DNA of 64,000 nt from Wolbachia endosymbiont (group A) of Bibio marci (GCF_947251645.1 NZ_OX366364.1:1178001-1242000), one strand, 5' to 3'. Shown: positions 37,476 through 50,335, numbered from the stretch's first letter. Program-made: numbers and translations. Notes: a model not told the origin generated them from the sequence alone.

Positions 37476-38360
37476 ATGCCGTTAACCACCTTATATAATG
37501 CCACTTATAGCACTTTCAACACTTATGGTTTTGACCCCGAAGAAGGGCTATGTCATCCGTTAAATTATTTTATTACTGCTATAGGACTAAAGAATAAAGA
37601 AGATTTTGCTAAGCTTCTCAAGCATGAATATGTTGTATCTGAGCAAGATTTTATAGCTTATGTTGATACAGGACAAGGACAAACGACTAAGTTATTAGCA
37701 ATACAGGTTTTAGCGCAATGCTTACCTGTTCTTGATGTTCAGAGCATTGACAGGCGTGAAGGAGAATCATTTTATGATGAAATGATATACGATCAACTAT
37801 GTAAAGATTCATTCTTGATGAGAAGACAAGTTAACATTGATCAAGAACAAGTCAAACGTGCTTTAAAGGATGTAGGAACAGAACGCTACTTAGAATTTAT
37901 CTTTGCTTGTGGTACTTACTGTAAAAAGAATGGTACTGATAATTCCTATTACACCTCCAATAGTGATAGCGATTACCCCATAGATAATAATGATTATAAC
38001 GTAAGCTCTGCACATTCCATGTTGGTGTATAAAGCAGAAAATAGTAAATATATATTTTTTGATCCTAATGAAGGGGCAGTTGGCTTTTGCCCCGATACAG
38101 GAGTTGCTAATTTAACCTCTGAAGAAATTTGTAAGACACTAGAGTTGGCTGTAAACCTTTATTCATACGATCAATATATTGAAGATTTTTTGATTGTTCC
38201 AGACAGTTTTTACACTTATGTTATGCTTGCAGATGCAACATTAATGTTAAAAAAAGCTGAACAATTTTACGAAACAGCAAAAGATCCAAGCTCAAAAATT
38301 GTAGATATATCTGTTAATAAAAATACTGGTAATTTATCATTTATACCTGTAATACCATAA
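37476..38360 (+). CDS. YopT-like cysteine protease (peptidase C58 type), candidate effector
   Basis: 294 residues from the ATG at 37476; a TTG three codons earlier is less likely. The triad of the YopT/AvrPphB family is in place. Cys26 is in EEGLCHPLNYFITA, where a helix follows the nucleophile. His180 is in SSAHSMLVYK and Asp196 in YIFFDPNEG. The FFDPN-G block after the His is the family hallmark, and the His-Asp spacing of 16 equals that of Yersinia YopT as I recall it (H258, D274). Family members are delivered into host cells and cleave host proteins such as Rho GTPases or kinases. No signal peptide is visible, which fits type IV secretion. The function is inferred from motifs only. Confidence 0.7.
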   Translation: MPLTTLYNATYSTFNTYGFDPEEGLCHPLNYFITAIGLKNKEDFAKLLKHEYVVSEQDFIAYVDTGQGQTTKLLAIQVLAQCLPVLDVQSIDRREGESFYDEMIYDQLCKDSFLMRRQVNIDQEQVKRALKDVGTERYLEFIFACGTYCKKNGTDNSYYTSNSDSDYPIDNNDYNVSSAHSMLVYKAENSKYIFFDPNEGAVGFCPDTGVANLTSEEICKTLELAVNLYSYDQYIEDFLIVPDSFYTYVMLADATLMLKKAEQFYETAKDPSSKIVDISVNKNTGNLSFIPVIP

Positions 38361-38438
38361 AAGTGTATAATTGCTACAAGACTTGATTTTTAACCTTTCA
38401 TGTAATACAAGTGCAATATAGTCAATTAAAGCAAAGCT

Positions 38439-38714
38439 ATGCATCCAATCATATATCTACTCAACACGTTACTTGATTTTTATAGCTTCATTCTAATATG
38501 TTGGATTATCCTAGATTTGCTGATTAGGCTTAATATAGTGAACGTGTATAATGATACTGTCAATCGCATAATGCGCACCTTGAATCAGTTGACTTATCCA
38601 CTACTAAAAATTATCAGAAGATACATACCACCGTTCAACGGATTAGATTTATCTATAATGATATTGCTAATAGCAATTCGCTTTGTACAATATACAATGA
38701 ATTACTACTTTTAA
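38439..38714 (+). CDS. yggT: YggT family membrane protein
   Basis: 91 residues with two hydrophobic segments (about 5-27 and 66-88). The connecting loop with RIMRTLNQLTYPLLKIIRRYIPPFNGLDLS is the YGGT hallmark (P-L-L-P-IRR-IP...G-D-S). The family acts in envelope or osmotic homeostasis and is distantly related to a thylakoid cytochrome assembly factor. It ends four bases before ftsK, so the two are probably one transcript. The start ATG is spaced as expected from the previous gene's end. Confidence 0.88.
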   Translation: MHPIIYLLNTLLDFYSFILICWIILDLLIRLNIVNVYNDTVNRIMRTLNQLTYPLLKIIRRYIPPFNGLDLSIMILLIAIRFVQYTMNYYF

Positions 38715-38718
38715 GTAG

Positions 38719-40824
38719 ATGCTAAAAAGATATCTAAAAGCAGCAGTATATCTATCACTCTTAATATATATATATATATCAGTTTTTAGCTACAACTATA
38801 AAGATCCTTCCTTAAACACAGCTACAAATGAGGAAGTGACAAATTTAGGTGGAATAGTAAGTTCATATTTAGCTGATATATTGGTTCAATTTCTTGGATT
38901 AACTAGTGTTACAATAGCTACAACCATAGTTTACTTGTTGATCTTCAGGCCATCAAAAAGGCTGCTAAAAATTCTCTATTTAATATTAATCAATTTAGGG
39001 ATATGTGCTATACTACCACAACTTTCGCTAGGCATCACTGCAAGGTACAGACACAGTGGAATAATAGGGAATGCACTAATTAATAACTGCCCGTTTTATG
39101 TATTTGTGATAGTAACATCAATAGGTCTTATAGGATCGGTTGGTTGGAAGAGAACAATTTACTCTCTATTCTTCTTATGTAAAAAAATAGCTTGCTTATT
39201 TGTAAATGTTCCATTCTTCAGATCACATAAAACTGCTGAATATTCAGTTGCACCATTAGTAGTAGAAGAAAAACATAGAATTACTAAACAACAACCAAGA
39301 AAAAGACAGACCGAAGAAATTTTTAAACCTTCCAGTGAGTTCGAGTTTCCAAGCATTCATTTACTTTCTAAAGCAGAGGAGTCTTTGCAGAGAAAGCAGC
39401 TGAATAAAATGGAGAGCAATAAAAATTTATCTCTGCTGGAACAAGTCCTGAGTGATTTTGGCGTGCAAGGAAAAATTATCAGTGTATGCTATGGGCCGGT
39501 TGTGACTTTATACAAACTTGAACCACAAGCTGGCACGAAATCTGCAAGAGTGATTGGCCTTGCAGATGATATTGCACGTTCAATGAGTGCACTCTCTGCA
39601 CGTATTTCAATAATTCGTGGGCAAAATGCTATGGGAATAGAGTTGCCGAACAAGGAACGAGAAATTGTAATGCTGCGTGATTTGCTTGAATCCCCAGAAT
39701 ACCAGAATGCAAACTTAAATCTTCCAATTGCGCTTGGCAAGGAAATAAGCGGAAAACCAGTTATTGCAGATCTGACTAAAATGCCCCACTTGCTTGTTGC
39801 TGGAACCACAGGGTCGGGTAAATCAGTTGCGATTAACACTATGATTCTTTCACTCGTTTATCGATTAAGTCCTGATGAATGTAAGATGATAATGATCGAC
39901 CCCAAAATGCTTGAGCTTTCGATATATGATGCAATACCGCATCTAATAACGCCAGTGGTAACAGAGCCAAAAAAGGCTGTAGTCGCTCTTAAGTGGATAG
40001 TGAAAGAAATGGAAAATCGTTATCGCATGATGTCGTATTTGAATGTGCGCAACGTAATAAACTATAATCAGAAAATCACAGAAGCGATGAATAGTGGAAT
40101 AGAATTGGAGCGCGTTGTGCAGATTGGCTTTAATTCAACAACAGGCAAACCTTTGTTTGAAAAAATACCAATCAAGATGGAGACATTTCCATATATTGTA
40201 GTGATCGTGGATGAAATGGCAGATCTAATGCTTGTTGCCGGTAAAGAAATAGAGTGCTCTATTCAACGTTTAGCTCAGATGGCTCGTGCTGCAGGAATAC
40301 ACATCATAATGGCAACACAACGTCCATCCGTGGATGTGATAACAGGTGTGATAAAGGCAAACTTTCCAACAAGAATCAGTTTTGCTGTTACTTCTAAGAT
40401 AGATAGCCGCACAATACTTGGCGAACAAGGGGCTGAACAATTGCTCGGCATGGGTGATATGCTCTATATGGCCTCTGGTGGTAAGATCATTCGAGTTCAC
40501 GGCCCATTTATAAGTGATAATGAGGTGCAAGATATAGTTGATCATCTGAAAATGCAAGGTGAGCCGAATTACATGGAGGAAATCACCAAAGAAGATGAAA
40601 ATTCTTCTGTGGAATCAGAAGGTGAAACAGAGGATGAAGAAAACGACCTTTACAACCAAGCAGTGGCCATCATTCAAAGAGATCAAAAAGTTTCAACCAG
40701 TTACATTCAACGACAACTTAGAGTAGGCTATAACAGAGCTGCAAACATCGTTGAAAGAATGGAAAAGGAAGGTATTATCAGCGCTCCAAATTACTCAGGG
40801 AAAAGAGAGATATTGGTTGAATAA
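38719..40824 (+). CDS. ftsK: DNA translocase FtsK
   Basis: 701 residues. Four membrane helices occupy roughly residues 8-165. A short linker, much shorter than in E. coli, leads to the RecA-like motor. Walker A is GTTGSGKSVAIN at about 361-372 and Walker B is IVVIVDEMADLM. QRPSVDVITGVIKANFPTRI is the typical motor segment. The C-terminal gamma winged helix (STSYIQRQLRVGYNRAANIVERME) reads KOPS-type sequences. FtsK pumps chromosome ends apart at the septum and activates XerCD at dif. Its length and plan match Rickettsiales FtsK. Confidence 0.96.
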   Translation: MLKRYLKAAVYLSLLIYIYISVFSYNYKDPSLNTATNEEVTNLGGIVSSYLADILVQFLGLTSVTIATTIVYLLIFRPSKRLLKILYLILINLGICAILPQLSLGITARYRHSGIIGNALINNCPFYVFVIVTSIGLIGSVGWKRTIYSLFFLCKKIACLFVNVPFFRSHKTAEYSVAPLVVEEKHRITKQQPRKRQTEEIFKPSSEFEFPSIHLLSKAEESLQRKQLNKMESNKNLSLLEQVLSDFGVQGKIISVCYGPVVTLYKLEPQAGTKSARVIGLADDIARSMSALSARISIIRGQNAMGIELPNKEREIVMLRDLLESPEYQNANLNLPIALGKEISGKPVIADLTKMPHLLVAGTTGSGKSVAINTMILSLVYRLSPDECKMIMIDPKMLELSIYDAIPHLITPVVTEPKKAVVALKWIVKEMENRYRMMSYLNVRNVINYNQKITEAMNSGIELERVVQIGFNSTTGKPLFEKIPIKMETFPYIVVIVDEMADLMLVAGKEIECSIQRLAQMARAAGIHIIMATQRPSVDVITGVIKANFPTRISFAVTSKIDSRTILGEQGAEQLLGMGDMLYMASGGKIIRVHGPFISDNEVQDIVDHLKMQGEPNYMEEITKEDENSSVESEGETEDEENDLYNQAVAIIQRDQKVSTSYIQRQLRVGYNRAANIVERMEKEGIISAPNYSGKREILVE

Positions 40825-40996
40825 CAGGGCTTCTTTTTTTGCAACCTTGTAAATACCTTAATTTAAGTTTCCGCACTTTCAAAAAGCAAGTCAAACAAAA
40901 TTATTAAAAGGTCAATACATAATGACAGTTAATTTAATAATAATTTAAACATTGGGAATGTAAAATTATAATATATTAATTAACTAGGGGGTAAAA

Positions 40997-41482
40997 ATGA
41001 GTGTAACTAAATGGGTACTTGGCTTTGATAAGTCAGATATAACAGCATTGCAGGGAAGTCAACAGATTGATGCTGAGCAGTTTCAAAAGGTATTTAGTGC
41101 ATTAAAAGAATGGCAAGAAGCTCAAAAGATTGATGCTAAACAGTTTGAAGAGGTATTTAGTGCATTAAAAGAAAAGATTGGTACTGAGCTGTTTCAAGGT
41201 ATGCAAGAGCACTTAAACGGCCTGCAAGAAAAAGTGGAAACACTTACAGAAGCAGTAGGAGAACAAGAAAAAACACTACTAATTTGTACCATAGCCACTG
41301 CTGTTGCTGTAACAGCGATAACTTGTTTTGTTGCATTCTGCATCTATCAGGGAGTTAAGCTTGAGAGGGAGAAAGAAAAGAACTCGCTTGATCAAGATAC
41401 ACCAAAAGCAAAACTTAGTAATGTAGATACTACCGATGGTACTGAAAAACTACAGAATAACTTAAAAGTGCAAACTATATAG
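40997..41482 (+). CDS. Hypothetical protein with internal repeats and one membrane helix
   Basis: 161 residues. The start has a strong AGGGGG site five bases away, and a TATAAT (about 40968) precedes it. The N-terminal half holds two and a half copies of a 20-residue helical unit (QQIDAEQFQKVFSALKEWQE, then QKIDAKQFEEVFSALKEK, then GTELFQGMQEHL). A coiled coil and one membrane helix (about residues 94-118) follow, then a polar tail. The layout suggests a membrane-anchored oligomer. I do not recognise it. Confidence 0.65.
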   Translation: MSVTKWVLGFDKSDITALQGSQQIDAEQFQKVFSALKEWQEAQKIDAKQFEEVFSALKEKIGTELFQGMQEHLNGLQEKVETLTEAVGEQEKTLLICTIATAVAVTAITCFVAFCIYQGVKLEREKEKNSLDQDTPKAKLSNVDTTDGTEKLQNNLKVQTI

Positions 41483-41503
41483 CTGCATAACACTCTTCTT
41501 AAG

Positions 41504-41530
41504 AAGGTGTTACATAGCTTGTAACACCTT
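41504..41530 (+). terminator. Hairpin after the repeat-containing membrane protein gene
   Basis: AAGGTGTTACA and its exact complement pair over a five-base loop, 22 bases past the stop. The T-run is interrupted (ACTCTTCTCTT), so it may end transcription only partly. Confidence 0.6.
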
Positions 41531-41686
41531 ACTCTTCTCTTAGCCTATGTAGGTTTTTTGATAGCAAACATATCACTTTTTAGAAAAATATTTGTGACAT
41601 ATTATTGTAAAGTTAGTAAAGATTCTGGTTTACTTAAAGTTTGTTAATTGCTATCTTTTAAAACACGATATTTACTATAGCACCAT

Positions 41687-42319
41687 ATGCTTAGGATTTT
41701 TTCTAAAGTTTTGTTTATATTAATGTTTTTGGTTTCTAGCTTTTTTACTGTGCATAGTGCTGAAGCTAAGTCTAAGGTAAAGCTCAGTAAGAAATACATA
41801 CCTCCTGGTAACCCTGGTGGTGCAAACTTTCATACAGATGAGGATTTTGCTGAGTCATATAAACTGTATGAGAAGCGTAGGGAATTGCTCAAGAAAAAAA
41901 AGTCACAAGATCGAGCTATAAATAAAGAAGATCTAATCAAAAAATTAAAAGAGAAAAAAATTGCTAGTCTTGATAATGAGCCAAATGACATGGAAGCTTG
42001 CATAGTCGACGATGAAGAGAGCGCTATGATAAATCAGCATGGTATTAATATCGCGCGTTTAAGGGGTGCTGTATTTATAGATCAAGAGCCAGTTTCCCAG
42101 TATGAAAATAAGCAGTATGAAAGTGAGCAGCATGAACAAGAAGGAAAAAAAATTACTTCAACACGAGAAAAAAAAGTTTCTCCTATGAATATCACTATAA
42201 AAAAAACTCCATCAAAAAGAACATGTTCACATGATTCTATTGCTAATTTGGATAACGTAGATGCTTATAGTTTGAATGGTTCGAGTTCATTTGGCAGTGT
42301 AGCTGACACAGTAAAATAG
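41687..42319 (+). CDS. Secreted hypothetical protein
   Basis: 210 residues. A clear signal peptide (1-27, ending VHSAEA) points to export by Sec. The mature part is polar and low in hydrophobic residues: Lys-rich at 28-90 ([20 protein letters not shown]), then acidic, then Ser/Thr-rich at the end, so it is probably largely unstructured. It lies 16 bp upstream of ispG on the same strand and may share its transcript. I do not recognise the family. Confidence 0.65.
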   Translation: MLRIFSKVLFILMFLVSSFFTVHSAEAKSKVKLSKKYIPPGNPGGANFHTDEDFAESYKLYEKRRELLKKKKSQDRAINKEDLIKKLKEKKIASLDNEPNDMEACIVDDEESAMINQHGINIARLRGAVFIDQEPVSQYENKQYESEQHEQEGKKITSTREKKVSPMNITIKKTPSKRTCSHDSIANLDNVDAYSLNGSSSFGSVADTVK

Positions 42320-42335
42320 TATCACAATTAATAAT

Positions 42336-43616
42336 ATGTTAGATAAAGACCTAATATTGAATGATGATGCATATGAATTATCGCCGATTTCCAGGCACAA
42401 AACTCATGTTGTAGAAGTTGGAAAAGTAAAGATAGGTGGAAATAATCCTGTAGTTGTACAATCTATGGCGCTTGGCGTGCATATAGATTCTGATAATATA
42501 AAAAGTAGCGCAAAACATTATGCAAAAGAGATAACAGAACTAGCGCGTACAGGTTCAGAATTGGTGCGAATTGCCTTGAACTCAGAGGAGGTAGCAAGAG
42601 CAATACCTTATATAGTAGAAGAGATAAATAAAGAAGGTTTTGACGGTAAAATATTGGTAGGCTGCGGTCAATATGAGCTAGATAAATTAGTTCAAGATTA
42701 TCCAGACAACATCAAAATGCTGGGTAAAATTAGAATCAATCCAGGCAATATAGGCTTTGGCCACAAACGTGATGAGAAGTTTGAAAGGGTTATAGAGTAT
42801 GCAATAATGCATAATCTTCCGGTTAGAATTGGAGTAAATTGGGGTAGTCTTGATAAATACCTTTTACAAAAACTGATGGATGAAAACTCTTCGCTTAGTA
42901 ATTCAAGGCCTTCTGATGTTATACTGCGCAAAGCACTTGTAATGTCTGCTCTTGATAGTGCAAAAAAAGCTGAAGAAATTGGTCTAAGTTCAAACAAAAT
43001 AATCATTTCATGTAAAGTTAGCAAAGTACAAGATTTAATTTTAGTTTATACGGCACTTGCAAAATCTTCCAATTATGCACTGCATTTGGGTTTAACTGAG
43101 GCTGGTATGGGCAATAAAGGTGTGGTAAATACCGCAGCAGGGCTTACTTATTTATTGCAAAATGGCATTGGAGATACCATACGGGCTTCTTTGACTCAAC
43201 GTCCTGGTGAATCGCGTACTAATGAAGTGGTGGTGTGTCAGGAAATATTGCAGTCTATAGGCTTGCGACACTTTAACCCTCAGGTTAATTCATGTCCTGG
43301 TTGTGGGCGCACGAGTAGCGATCGTTTTCGTATATTAACTGAAGAGGTGAATGGCTATATAAAAACTCATATGCCGATGTGGAAGAAAAAAAATCCAGGT
43401 GTAGAGCATATGAGCATTGCTGTTATGGGATGCATAGTAAATGGTCCTGGAGAAAGCAAACACGCAAATTTGGGAATCAGCTTGCCTGGATATGGAGAAA
43501 AACCTGTTTCAGCAGTCTACAAAAACGGCAAATATTTCAAAACTTTACAAGGTGATAATGTCTCTGAAGAATTTAAGGCAATTATTGATAATTATGTGAA
43601 GGAGCATTACACGTAA
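42336..43616 (+). CDS. ispG: 4-hydroxy-3-methylbut-2-enyl diphosphate synthase IspG
   Basis: 426 residues. IspG (GcpE) is the iron-sulfur enzyme of the non-mevalonate (MEP) pathway that reductively opens methylerythritol cyclodiphosphate. The TIM-barrel part carries [15 protein letters not shown] and LGLTEAG. The C-terminal domain supplies the 4Fe-4S ligands in NSCPGCGR and [10 protein letters not shown], together with a conserved Glu. An extra segment between the two (near residues 275-300) is typical of alphaproteobacterial forms. It follows the secreted hypothetical gene closely. Confidence 0.96.
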   Translation: MLDKDLILNDDAYELSPISRHKTHVVEVGKVKIGGNNPVVVQSMALGVHIDSDNIKSSAKHYAKEITELARTGSELVRIALNSEEVARAIPYIVEEINKEGFDGKILVGCGQYELDKLVQDYPDNIKMLGKIRINPGNIGFGHKRDEKFERVIEYAIMHNLPVRIGVNWGSLDKYLLQKLMDENSSLSNSRPSDVILRKALVMSALDSAKKAEEIGLSSNKIIISCKVSKVQDLILVYTALAKSSNYALHLGLTEAGMGNKGVVNTAAGLTYLLQNGIGDTIRASLTQRPGESRTNEVVVCQEILQSIGLRHFNPQVNSCPGCGRTSSDRFRILTEEVNGYIKTHMPMWKKKNPGVEHMSIAVMGCIVNGPGESKHANLGISLPGYGEKPVSAVYKNGKYFKTLQGDNVSEEFKAIIDNYVKEHYT

Positions 43617-43650
43617 CCTTTCACGGTTAATTAATAGATAAATCGCAAAT

Positions 43651-43683
43651 AAAAAAGAAAATTAAACCTTGTTTTTCTTTTTT
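43651..43683. terminator. A/T-only hairpin after ispG
   Basis: AAAAAAGAAAA and TTTTCTTTTTT pair over an 11-base loop, 35 bases past the ispG stop. It is a weak, AT-built, terminator-like structure that would work from either side. Confidence 0.35.
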
Positions 43684-43727
43684 CGCTATTAATATATTTA
43701 TAACACAATTGAGTTTAAATAATTGAT

Positions 43728-43961
43728 ATGAAAAGCTTTTTACTTATTTTACTATTAGTTTTGTCTCCATTTTTAGCATCATCTATAAGCATTGAGAACA
43801 TCGAAGAAAATTGCAATTACGAATATTACCCTAAATTAGATTCTTCTTCTGCTGATGAGTTATACGTTATAAAGCGAAATTATTATAGATATGGTGAGAA
43901 ATTAAAAATATTAGCAGATGAGAGGATAAAGGAGATCACTTTAGGCACTAGTGATAAATAA
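43728..43961 (+). CDS. Small secreted hypothetical protein
   Basis: 77 residues. The signal peptide MKSFLLILLLVLSPFLASS covers about 1-19. The mature part is short and rich in Tyr, Glu and Lys with a single Cys, and shows no known motif. ATG start about 45 bases past the terminator-like hairpin. It may be a periplasmic or secreted peptide. It stands alone between ispG and the Rpn-type gene. Confidence 0.5.
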   Translation: MKSFLLILLLVLSPFLASSISIENIEENCNYEYYPKLDSSSADELYVIKRNYYRYGEKLKILADERIKEITLGTSDK

Positions 43962-44121
43962 TTGTAACCAGACTGCATTCTGTGATTTTTAGCAAAACAC
44001 GATCTTTCATTTGAGCTTTCTTCAATTTAAAGTAAATACAGAAACTAGCTATTTTCAAAAATATGGTTGAATAATTGTTAATAACAGTGTATAATTATTA
44101 ATAATTTCAAGCATTTTTGCC

Positions 44122-45003
44122 ATGGCTCTTTCAAAATTTCTCGATCCTCGCAATGATTTGTGTTTCAAAAAAATCTTTGGAACGGAAAAAAATAAGAATA
44201 TTCTTATCCACTTTTTGAACGATATTTTAGGGTTTACTGAGATAAATGCAATACAAGAAGTTGAGTTTCTTAGCACTATTATGGATCCCGAAGTTGCCTC
44301 TGATAAACAAAGTATTGTTGATGTTCTCTGCAAGGATTCTCACGGAAATAGATATATAGCAGAAATGCAGCTTGCTAGAGACAAGGGCTTTGAGAAACGT
44401 GCCCAACTGTATGCTGCTAAGGCTTATTCAAGACAATTAGATAAATCTGGCAACTACATTGATTTAAAGAAAGTCTTCTTTATTGCTATATCAAATTGTA
44501 ACTTACTTCCTGAAGAAGTTGGTTATATCTCTACTCATAATATACGTGATATAAAAACCAACGGCCACTACTTAAAAGATTTTCAATTTATCTTTATAGA
44601 ATTGCCCAAATTTTCAAAAAGTAAAGTAGAGCAGTTAGAAAGTATAGTAGAAAGGTGGTGTTTCTTTTTTAAATACGCAGAAGAAACAACAGAAGAGGAC
44701 TTAAAAGAGATAGCAGAAAAAGCACCAATAATAAAGCTAGCATATGATGAGTTAGATAAGTTTCGTTGGAACGAAAAAGATTTAGTAGCTTACGAAGAAA
44801 GGATAATGGATCTACGCAAAGAAGAAGCTATTCTTGAATACAGACTTGATCTTGCTACTGAAAAAGGCAAAAAAATTGGTAAAGAGGAAGGGAAAATTGA
44901 AGTCGCAAAAGCAATGCTGGCTAATAATGTTGATGTCAACACTATTGTCAAGTTTACTGGCCTTTCTATTAGTGAGATTGAAGAATTAAGTGGAAATTTG
45001 TGA
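44122..45003 (+). CDS. Rpn family recombination-promoting nuclease / PD-(D/E)xK transposase-like protein
   Basis: 293 residues, intact. The N-terminus LDPRNDLCFKKIFGTEKNKN is the family hallmark (usually P.D..FK.iFg), and VDVLCKDSHGNRYIAEMQ carries the PD-(D/E)xK-type acidic and Gln residues. YAAKAYSRQLDKSGNY follows. The C-terminal third is a Lys/Glu-rich helix ending in a short repeat (VNTIVKFTGLSISEIEEL). Relatives promote RecA-independent recombination in E. coli and are very common and mobile in Wolbachia. There are no terminal repeats around it here. It lies tail to tail with fumC, five bases apart. Confidence 0.88.
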   Translation: MALSKFLDPRNDLCFKKIFGTEKNKNILIHFLNDILGFTEINAIQEVEFLSTIMDPEVASDKQSIVDVLCKDSHGNRYIAEMQLARDKGFEKRAQLYAAKAYSRQLDKSGNYIDLKKVFFIAISNCNLLPEEVGYISTHNIRDIKTNGHYLKDFQFIFIELPKFSKSKVEQLESIVERWCFFFKYAEETTEEDLKEIAEKAPIIKLAYDELDKFRWNEKDLVAYEERIMDLRKEEAILEYRLDLATEKGKKIGKEEGKIEVAKAMLANNVDVNTIVKFTGLSISEIEELSGNL

Positions 45004-45007
45004 GCGG

Positions 45008-46393
45008 TTACAAATAATTTACCATTTCTTCTGGTTTCACTATCCTTTCAAACTCCTCCTCAGTGAGCAGTTGAAGTTTTGCTGCTGCTTCTTTTAGAGT
45101 GATATTTTCTTTATAAGCAAGCTTCGCTATTTTTGCTGCATTGTCGTACCCTATATGCGTATTTAATATAGTGACCAACATCAACGACTGATTCAGTAAA
45201 TCTTTTATCCTCTCTTCATTTGCTTTAATACCAACTACACATTTTTCTGTAAAATTTAAACTTGCATCAGCTAAAAGTCTTATAGACTGCAAAACATTGT
45301 AAATTATCACTGGCTTAAACACGTTCAGTTCAAAATGACCACTTGAGCCACCAATTGTTACAGCAACATGATTTCCCATAACTTGAGTGCATACCATAGT
45401 CACCGCTTCACACTGAGTTGGATTCACTTTACCTGGCATAATTGAAGAACCAGGCTCATTTTCCGGTAACATTATTTCCCCAATTCCGCATCTTGGACCA
45501 GAACCAAGCAACCTTATATCATTTGCAATTTTCATTAAACTGACTGCTACTGTATTGAGTGTTCCACTGAGCTCAACTAAAGCATCATTTGCTGCTAGCG
45601 CTTCAAATTTATTGCCTGCTGAAGTAAATGGAAGGTTAGTAATTTCTGCAACTTGGCTTGAAAAATCTTCAGCAAAACCCTTTTTAGTATTGAGTCCCGT
45701 GCCAACTGCAGTGCCACCTTGTGCAAGCTCATATATATCACTTAAAGTTGATTTTACTCTCTCTATCCCCTTTTTAATCTGGGCTGCATAGCCAGAGAAC
45801 TCCTGTCCCAGTGTTAGGGGCGTTGCATCTTGCAGATGAGTACGTCCTACTTTTATTATATCTTTAAATTCCTGAACCTTATTATCCAGCACCTTATGCA
45901 ATTTTTCAAGATTTGGAATAAGCAAGCAGTTTATTTGCTCTGCTGCTGCTATATGCATTGCTGTTGGAAAGGTGTCATTTGACGACTGACCATAATTCAC
46001 ATGATCGTTTGGATGTATTGGAGATTTACTACCCAAATTACCACCTAAAATCTCTATTGCGCGATTGCTGATCACTTCATTCATATTCATATTAGTCTGC
46101 GTTCCGGATCCGGTTTGCCAAACAACAAGCGGAAATTCATTATTAAATTTGCCATCTATTACTTCCCTTGTGGCTGCGCAGATTGCGTCCCCTACCTTAT
46201 TATCTATGCTACCCTGCTTCATGTTAACACGTGCTGCTGCAAGTTTTACTATTGCTAATGCTTTAATCAGAGGCTCTGGCATTTTTTCTGTGCCAATCTT
46301 AAAATTTTCTAAAGAACGCTGAGTCTGCGCTCCCCAGTAATGTTCACTTGGTACTTTTACTTCCCCTAAGCTGTCTGATTCTATTCTTACCAT
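45008..46393 (-). CDS. fumC: Fumarate hydratase class II
   Basis: 461 residues. It is the iron-independent tetrameric fumarase of the TCA cycle (fumarate to malate). Motifs seen: [15 protein letters not shown] at the start, [34 protein letters not shown] and the superfamily signature [15 protein letters not shown] with the catalytic Ser. The length matches the family. ATG start with GGAGAAAG close upstream. Downstream it nearly touches the Rpn-type gene tail to tail; upstream lie 460 bp of repeat-rich DNA. Confidence 0.97.
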   Translation of the reverse strand: MVRIESDSLGEVKVPSEHYWGAQTQRSLENFKIGTEKMPEPLIKALAIVKLAAARVNMKQGSIDNKVGDAICAATREVIDGKFNNEFPLVVWQTGSGTQTNMNMNEVISNRAIEILGGNLGSKSPIHPNDHVNYGQSSNDTFPTAMHIAAAEQINCLLIPNLEKLHKVLDNKVQEFKDIIKVGRTHLQDATPLTLGQEFSGYAAQIKKGIERVKSTLSDIYELAQGGTAVGTGLNTKKGFAEDFSSQVAEITNLPFTSAGNKFEALAANDALVELSGTLNTVAVSLMKIANDIRLLGSGPRCGIGEIMLPENEPGSSIMPGKVNPTQCEAVTMVCTQVMGNHVAVTIGGSSGHFELNVFKPVIIYNVLQSIRLLADASLNFTEKCVVGIKANEERIKDLLNQSLMLVTILNTHIGYDNAAKIAKLAYKENITLKEAAAKLQLLTEEEFERIVKPEEMVNYL

Positions 46394-46855
46394 ACTTTCT
46401 CCTTTGCATTAGAATTCTGTTACTCTACTACTTATAGCTGACCTAAGCAACATGTCATACCGCGAATGAATCGCGGTACCTCGGCATAGATTCCGCTAAC
46501 TAGTAGCGGAATGACGAATTTGTCATTTTCCAAATTGTCGGTAAATCTAAGTCAGTTTAGCTATACTACATTTCTTGGTTAATTAAATCATATTGGATTT
46601 TAGTGTCAAGTGTACAAACATTGCAATATGGTACAATGTTACAACGATGTCATGCAAGTAGCCAACACTGGCATCCCAGTACCTTCATCCTGTCACTCCA
46701 GTGACCATGTAAGGAGGGCGTTATTCCAGTGCCAGCTACTCGTATGACAAGAAAGTAGCACTGGGATCTGGTAGACTCAAATCACAATATTTGCACAATT
46801 GTACGCTTAGTTCTGGTCGCACGCTACCATTCTTGTACAGCCACAGATAGAAAAT
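46394..46855. other. 462-bp gene-free region filled with palindromic repeats
   Basis: Between fumC and obgE, both minus strand. It holds a TAGCGG-type palindrome (about 46450-46515, GATTCCGCTAACTAGTAGCGGAATGACG) and several diverged CCAGTG-type half elements (about 46660-46790). No coding frame or RNA is evident. The fumC promoter should lie close to 46394-46450. Confidence 0.65.
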
Positions 46856-49152
<2,297 letters not shown>

Positions 49153-49228
49153 CTACTGTAAACTTTCTGTACAAACGTGTGATCTGAAGATAATTCTAGT
49201 TGTCATCCCAGTGCTCCGACACTGGGAT

Positions 49229-50317
49229 GGCTTTGTTGCATAGCAACCGAAAAAATCTGGTGGCTACTGACAAAATTCATTATAAATAACCATTTAACTG
49301 TTGAAGAAAAAATATGCCACAGAAAATGAAAGTCAGTAACCAAAATGAATATAACAAATTTCTCCAGGAAAGAGGAAATATTTTTCATTATATCAATGAA
49401 GCCATAGAAAATTGGTATGAAAATAGTCCAAAAATGCAAGGCGGCAACTATATTTACAGTGATAAAGTTGTGATTTTGGTGCATATAATTGTCAATCTTT
49501 TTAGAATTGGTTTAAGACAAACGGTGGGGTTTATAAAAGGATATATGCAACAAATAGGAAGAGATTTAGCAGTTATCAGCTATTCACAAGCATCAAGAAG
49601 GTTTAAGAAACTTAATATTAAGATCAATGATTGCAGAATTGATAAAAATAATATGGAAGACATCGAAATTGCTATAGATAGTACAGGTATCAGCATTTAC
49701 AACAATACCCCTGGTCACAGCAAGGAAAATAGCGCTAACAGAAAATATCGTGGCTATGAACAGACAAGAAAATTGCATGTAATGTTGAATATAAACAGCA
49801 AAAAAGCCATAGCTGTAAAATACAGTAACGGTGTCTACTCTGATCACTATGGAGCTTGCGATTTGCTTAAAGAAGTTAATTTTCAGCATGTCATAAAAGC
49901 ACTATATGCAGATAGGGCATATGATAGGCACAAGTTTTACAAATTGTGTCACGAATATGATATAAAGGCAAAAATTCCACCAATAAACAATGCGGCAGAA
50001 CATCCAGAAATAGATTATATGTCTGACAGAAATGCTGCTATTAGGTTAATAAAATTATACGGTGAAGATGGCGTGAAAGAATGGAAAAAAGAAGTAAATT
50101 ATGGGAAAAGATCTTATATTGAAGGGTTTTTCTCAAGATTAAAGCAAATATTTGGATTCAGCTTTAGGAATAAATCCGAAGTAAATCGCGAAAAAGAATT
50201 GCTGATTAAGTGCTATTTGCTTAATCAATTTACTGAAATTGGTATGGCTAAATTTGAAATGGCTACATGATATTTATCGTAAATTACTACCAGTATAAGG
50301 TGCGATGCAACAAAGCC
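49229..50317 (+). mobile_element. IS5 family (IS903 group) insertion sequence, copy 4
   Basis: 1089 bp; CACTGGGAT duplicated at 49220-49228 and 50318-50326. It sits just upstream of eno and nine bases past the end of the GIY-YIG gene's stop side. Confidence 0.95.
49314..50270 (+). CDS. IS903-group DDE transposase, copy 4
   Basis: 318 residues, identical to the other copies; DDE residues intact. Confidence 0.95.
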   Translation: MPQKMKVSNQNEYNKFLQERGNIFHYINEAIENWYENSPKMQGGNYIYSDKVVILVHIIVNLFRIGLRQTVGFIKGYMQQIGRDLAVISYSQASRRFKKLNIKINDCRIDKNNMEDIEIAIDSTGISIYNNTPGHSKENSANRKYRGYEQTRKLHVMLNINSKKAIAVKYSNGVYSDHYGACDLLKEVNFQHVIKALYADRAYDRHKFYKLCHEYDIKAKIPPINNAAEHPEIDYMSDRNAAIRLIKLYGEDGVKEWKKEVNYGKRSYIEGFFSRLKQIFGFSFRNKSEVNREKELLIKCYLLNQFTEIGMAKFEMAT

Positions 50318-50335
50318 CACTGGGATCCAGTTTTA

